Origin: Mycolicibacterium sp. P1-18
Lineage (GTDB): Bacteria; Actinomycetota; Actinomycetes; Mycobacteriales; Mycobacteriaceae
DNA: 64,000 bases
Assembly (NCBI RefSeq): GCF_008329535.1
Contig: NZ_NPKR01000013.1
Location: 62,001-126,000 of the forward strand
Reading direction: 5' to 3'
Position numbers and translations under genes: made by a program. Below, piece by piece: positions 63,001-64,000 of the stretch (positions are counted from its first letter, which is position 1; the number at the start of each line of letters is the position of its first letter). Under the pieces are notes generated by a model. That model was not told the origin of the DNA and ran no database searches. It saw only the letters and a list, made by a program, of their open reading frames with translations.

Positions 63001-63284
63001 TGCATGGGCTCGAAGCCGATCGGGCGGACCACGACGAGTTCACGGGCGACGGGCTGCAGCAGCAGGGCTGCTTCGCCGATGACCTCGCTCAGCTCGGACT
63101 CGATGCCGGCGGAGCTGATCAGTTCCTCGAGGTTCTCGAGCCAGTTGCCACCCTGACCACCGAATGCGACGGCGTACGGTTCACCCGCGTTGAGGAGGTC
63201 GACGAGCGCGTGCGCGCCGGAGGACGTCGAGGCCGAACCGCTCGTGCGTCCGGTGGTAACTCTGTCGTGTTCGTTGATCGTCAC
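54048..63284 (-). CDS. fas: Type I fatty acid synthase (multidomain FAS-I)
   Basis: A single 3078-residue chain carrying all activities of bacterial FAS-I. In order: acetyltransferase (Ser in AGHSQG, about 149), enoyl reductase (GGGQVTEP about 450, FMN site GRAGGHHSWED about 576), MaoC-like dehydratase (DHNPIHTD about 1231) and malonyl/palmitoyl transferase (GHSVGEYTAL about 1441). These are followed by ACP (phosphopantetheine Ser in DGASSRR about 1813), ketoreductase (VTGASKGS about 2130) and ketosynthase (Cys in GACATTAVS about 2726, His in SKHDTST and GHSKGG). It makes C16-C26 acyl-CoA for phospholipids and as mycolate primers. The start is GTG 63284 with GAGGAG ten bases upstream. An Ala/Pro linker near 1755-1790 precedes the ACP. 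Length agrees with M. tuberculosis Fas. Confidence 0.97.
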   Translation of the reverse strand: MTINEHDRVTTGRTSGSASTSSGAHALVDLLNAGEPYAVAFGGQGGNWLENLEELISSAGIESELSEVIGEAALLLQPVARELVVVRPIGFEPMQWVRALAADEPLPTAKQLTTAAISGPGILLTQLAAIRASMRQGLDLYGTPPVATAGHSQGIVACEALKANGTRDAELLAMLQLIGAAGSLVSRRRGMVGRGDKSPMVSVTNVDPARIAELLEEFSTDVRTVLPPVLSIRNGRRSVVITGTPEQLARFELYCSKITEKEEAERKNKLRGGAVFSPVFHGIQVEVGFHTPRLADAIDVVDGWGEKLAIDSELLHHFAKAIFTDPFDWVDEVERLHDSGARWIVDLGPSDTITRVTAPVIRGLGVGIVPAATRAGQRNLFTVGAAPEVVPAWSSYAPSVISLPDGSVKLSTKFTRLTGRSPMLLAGMTPTTVDAKIVAAAANAGHWAELAGGGQVTEPIFDRRVAELTELLEPGRAVQFNTLFLDPYLWKLQVGGKRLVQKARQSGAPFDGVVVSAGIPELDEAVAIIEELNEVGLAYVCFKPGTVEQIKSVIKIAAEVPDREVIVHVEGGRAGGHHSWEDLDDLLISTYGDLRKLSNITLCVGGGIGTPERAAEYLSGKWAQAYGFPIMPVDGILVGTATMAALEATTSPAVKQLLVDTTGTEQWVGAGKAQGGMASGRSQLGADIHEIDNAASRCGRLLDDVAGDVDAVAERRDEIIAAMALTAKPYFGDVADMTYLQWLRRYVELAIGDGDSTADTKRPDSPWLDGSWRDRFAEMLKRAEARLHPLDSGPIETLFTADAEGEALLEDPERALTSLLARYPDAEDVKLHPADVPFFITLCKTLGKPVNFVPVIDKDVRRWWRSDSLWQAHDARYTADQVCVIPGTEAVLGITRVDEPVGDLLDRFEKASVDEVLASGAEPTSVVSRRQARADVTGPLGVVLDSPDVLWAGRAAINPVHRIGAPNEWQVNENRAATHASTGSRLELSGEHVVLSVPLSDIWITIRFTLPATTVDGGMPVVTTEDASDAMRAVLSIAAGVDGVDALPPVSDDSTTVTVSWDPEEVADHTGVTATFGAPLAPGLTLVPDALVGRCWPAVFSVIGAAVTETGFPVVEGLLSLVHLDHAAHLLAPMPTAKSELTVTATASAAVDTEVGRVVPVSVTIRDSEGTELATLEERFAIRGRTGAVALTDPAQAGGAITDNATDTPRRRRRDVSVTAPTDMSAFAVVSGDHNPIHTDRAAALLAGLKSPIVHGMWLSAAAQHVVTATDGRATPPARLVGWTSRFLGMVMPGDEIDFRVDRVGIDRGAEIIEVTAKVGTDLVMSATAQLAAPKTVYAFPGQGIQSKGMGMEVRARSKAARKVWDTADKFTRETLGFSVLHVVRDNPTSLIASGVHYHHPEGVLYLTQFTQVAMATVAAAQVAEMREQGAFVEGAIACGHSVGEYTALACVSGVYPLEALLEVVFHRGSKMHDIVPRDENGRSNYRLAAIRPSQIDLDDDDVTDWVAEIAERTGEFLQIVNYNLRGSQYAIAGTVRGLEVLEEEVEKRREISGGKRSFILVPGIDVPFHSEVLRVGVADFRRSLERVMPRDADPALLVGKYIPNLVPRPFTMDRDFIEEIRDLVPAEPLDEILADYDTWLTERPRELCRKVVIELLAWQFASPVRWIETQDLLFIEEAAGGLGIERFVEIGVKNAPTVAGLATNTLKLPEYSHNTTEVLNTERDAAVLFATDTDPEPDLEQDTASAEPAAESAPAAAAPATPAAAPAAPSGGPRPDDIAFGADDATLSLIALSAKMHVDQIEPLDSIESITDGASSRRNQLLVDLGSELNLGAIDGAAEADLAGLKAQVTKLARTYKPYGPVLSDAVNDQLRTVLGPSGKRPAAIAERVKKDWELGDGWVKHVTMELVLGTREGTSVRGGNLGHLHDGALPDAATVDRVVDAAVAAVAARRGIAVSLPSAGGAGGGVVDSAALTEFAEKVTGRDGVLASAARLILGQLGVDAPVNVDETVSDADLVDLVSAELGSDWPRLVAPTFDGRKAVLFDDRWASAREDLARLWLTSEDEVDADWSRLSERFEAAGHVVASQASWWQGKALAAGRNVHASLYGRAATGAENPGTGRYCDEIAVVTGASKGSIAASIVAQLLDGGATVIATTSKLDDDRLSFYKELYRDHARFGATLWVIPANMASYSDIDALVSWIGNEQSESLGPKSIHLKDALTPTLLFPFAAPRVAGDMSEAGARSEMEMKVLLWAVQRLIGGLSHIGSERDIASRLHVVLPGSPNRGMFGGDGAYGEAKSALDALVTRWKAETSWSQRVSLAHALIGWTKGTGLMGHNDAIVGAVEEAGVTTYTTEQMAAMLLALCDIESKVAAARAPIHADLTGGLGEIDIDMGELAAKAREDMAAESSAASDSDDESGTIKALPSPPRGYAAAPPPAWDDLDVDPADMVVIVGGAEIGPYGSSRTRFEAEVSGELSAAGVLELAWTTGLVKWEDDPKPGWYDTASGDLIDEGELVERYHDAVIERVGIREFVPDGVIDADLSAPLLVSVFLDKDFTFAVSSEADARAFVGFDPEHTVISPVPGGGDWQVTRKAGTEIRVPRKVKLSRTVGAQIPTGFDPTVYGVSQDMVNSIDRLALWNLVTTVDAFLSSGFTPTELMRWVHPSLVASTQGTGMGGMTSMQTMYHGNLLGKNKPNDILQEVLPNVMAGHVVQSYIGSYGAMIHPVGACATTAVSVEEGVDKIRLGKAEFVVAGGYDDLTLEAIIGFGDMAATADTEVMRAKGISDARFSRGNDRRRLGFVEGQGGGTILLARGDLALEMGLPVLAVVGYVSSFGDGVHTSIPAPGLGALGAGRGGKQSELSRSLAKLGVGADDIAVISKHDTSTLANDPNETELHERLAAAMGRSPGNPLFIVSQKSLTGHSKGGAAAFQIMGMCQMLRDGVIPPNRSLDCVDEEMAHASHFVWVRETLEMAGEFPMKAGLITSLGFGHVSGLVALVHPQAFLAALSPEQREDYQARANGRVLEGQRRLASAIAGGPAMYEKPADRRFNHDSPEKRQEANMLLDPESRLGKDGWYGA

Positions 63285-64000
63285 GTCTTGCCATCTCCTC
63301 GGTGCGCTCTCGCGCGTATCGCTCTTCGTTGCACGTGTCGGGGCTGCACGGTGTCGCGTGTGTCTGCTGCGTCCTCGGCGGTGAGGCCCGCGCCCCTGCG
63401 GGTTCCGCGCTGCGGTGCCGGGTGTCCGTTCCCGGCGGGCTCTCGTCTGTGGGGCCGCCCAGGCGGTGAGGCAGCTGCACTAAGAGTGTCATAAGAGCTA
63501 GGGCCAGTTTCGGGCCGAAAATGGTTACTGGCGAGTTCTACGCACGGGTAACCGTGCCTTGGGTAACACGCGCCGACACCCGCCCGCGTCGCTCCCGGGA
63601 CAAACGTCCTGTTGGCGGGTGGTTACGGTTCAGTAGCTATAACTGCGCAGATCAAGGCAGTATTGTTATCTAATCGTTATGTTCGATCTCGGGCCGTCGG
63701 CCGGTGCGGCGAATTTGGCGAATCGGCCGACTCGAGCGGTCGAATCCTTCAGTTCGAATTCAAATTGGCGGATCGAAGTTTGCTGGCGAAACTTACTGAT
63801 CGGTAACGTTTGGCTCGCCGTCGGACGTGCGACGGCACGTGCCCGTCGATCTCGGGCCGACGTTCGGGTGCCGCGGCGCCCGGGGACGCCGGCGAAGGAG
63901 CCCGGTTGGGCCGTGGGACGAGGGCGCCGAGACGTCGCAGCGGGGTGGCCCGCGGGCCGCCCGTGCGGCGCCCCCGGGACTCGTCGGCACCTCCCACCCG
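63285..64000. other. Upstream region of fas, no convincing gene
   Basis: These 716 bases run to the window end. The first 200 are GC-rich; 63600-63800 is clearly richer in A/T. Short frames on both strands (for example at 63749-63997 minus) lack a ribosome binding site and family likeness. The region should contain the fas promoter and its activator sites; candidates are listed separately. The Rv2525c-type neighbour expected in M. tuberculosis is not seen. Confidence 0.6.
63523..63567. promoter_or_regulatory. Inverted and repeated GGTTAC/GTAACC motifs upstream of fas
   Basis: GGTTAC at 63523-63528 and GTAACC at 63548-63553 form a perfect inverted repeat with a 19-base spacer, and a further GGGTAAC follows at 63561. 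The distance to the fas start is about 240 bases. They are candidate sites for a TetR-type regulator such as FasR, which activates fas in mycobacteria; the assignment is inference. Confidence 0.45.

Noticed and set aside
57504..63494. Plus-strand open frame of nearly 2000 codons antisense to fas
   Set aside because: It mirrors the codon structure of fas; GC-rich third positions remove stop codons on the opposite strand. Composition is Arg/Gly/Asp-rich without domain resemblance.
63749..63997. Minus-strand frame at the right edge as an Rv2525c-like gene
   Set aside because: Arg/Pro/Gly-rich translation without the Tat signal or glycoside-hydrolase motifs expected; no ribosome binding site.

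Overview
The window is GC-rich (strong G/C at third codon positions) and reads as a chromosomal segment of a mycobacterium, most likely an environmental or rapid-growing Mycolicibacterium. Support comes from a giant type I fatty acid synthase next to AcpS, a mycolate reductase (CmrA-like), MmpS3, the L,D-transpeptidase LdtB, PlsB2/PlsC, an EttA next to an SSB paralogue, and short leaderless mRNAs. From memory of the Mycobacterium tuberculosis gene order, the conserved parts follow the Rv2476c-Rv2484c, Rv2486, Rv2498c-Rv2502c/Rv2506, Rv2509-Rv2511 and Rv2518c-Rv2524c blocks.

Layout. 1-10.9 kb, all minus strand: the 5' end of NAD-glutamate dehydrogenase (cut by the window edge), ettA, an SSB paralogue, a CopD-CtaG fusion membrane protein, and the overlapping lipid operon WS/DGAT-plsC-plsB2. 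A tRNA-Arg(TCT) follows. 11-35.7 kb is a block with no counterpart I recall at this place in M. tuberculosis. It holds a MerR/SulP pair with a clear inverted-repeat operator, a membrane-anchored AurF-like diiron oxygenase, a methyltransferase, and a glycan cassette (GT2, GT4, WcbI-like, divergent GT4). Next come an autoinducer-synthase-like acyltransferase, an ABC ATPase with a double-FtsX permease, and a phosphodiester-glycosidase lipoprotein. Catabolic genes follow: haloalkane dehalogenase, SDR, a rifampicin-phosphotransferase-like enzyme, an F420-type monooxygenase and an unknown protein, facing a TetR regulator. A fatty-acyl ligase and a DUF5994 protein close the block.

35.8-43.2 kb: an echA14-like crotonase, then the leucine/itaconate degradation operon accD1-accA1-fadE19-maoC-citE, divergent from its TetR regulator across a compact operator. 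43.2-53.5 kb: two small stress-type membrane proteins behind a SigF-like promoter, mmpS3, an MFS transporter, cmrA, a HerA-type ATPase, orn, tRNA-His, ldtB, tRNA-Lys, two small genes, bcp and an M20 peptidase. 53.6-63.3 kb: fas and acpS, with AcpS loading the phosphopantetheine of FAS-I. The last 0.7 kb is the regulatory region upstream of fas, with no convincing gene.

Shared themes. Many minus-strand genes are coupled by 1-8 base overlaps. Four convergent gene pairs share one palindromic CTAG that encodes both stop codons. Several genes have a TANNNT box 6-8 bases before the start codon, so their mRNAs are probably leaderless. I see no IS element, integrase, phage gene or CRISPR array. The strongest candidate for an undescribed system is the 16.3-26.2 kb cassette of surface glycan enzymes, acyl-signal synthase-like protein and exporter.
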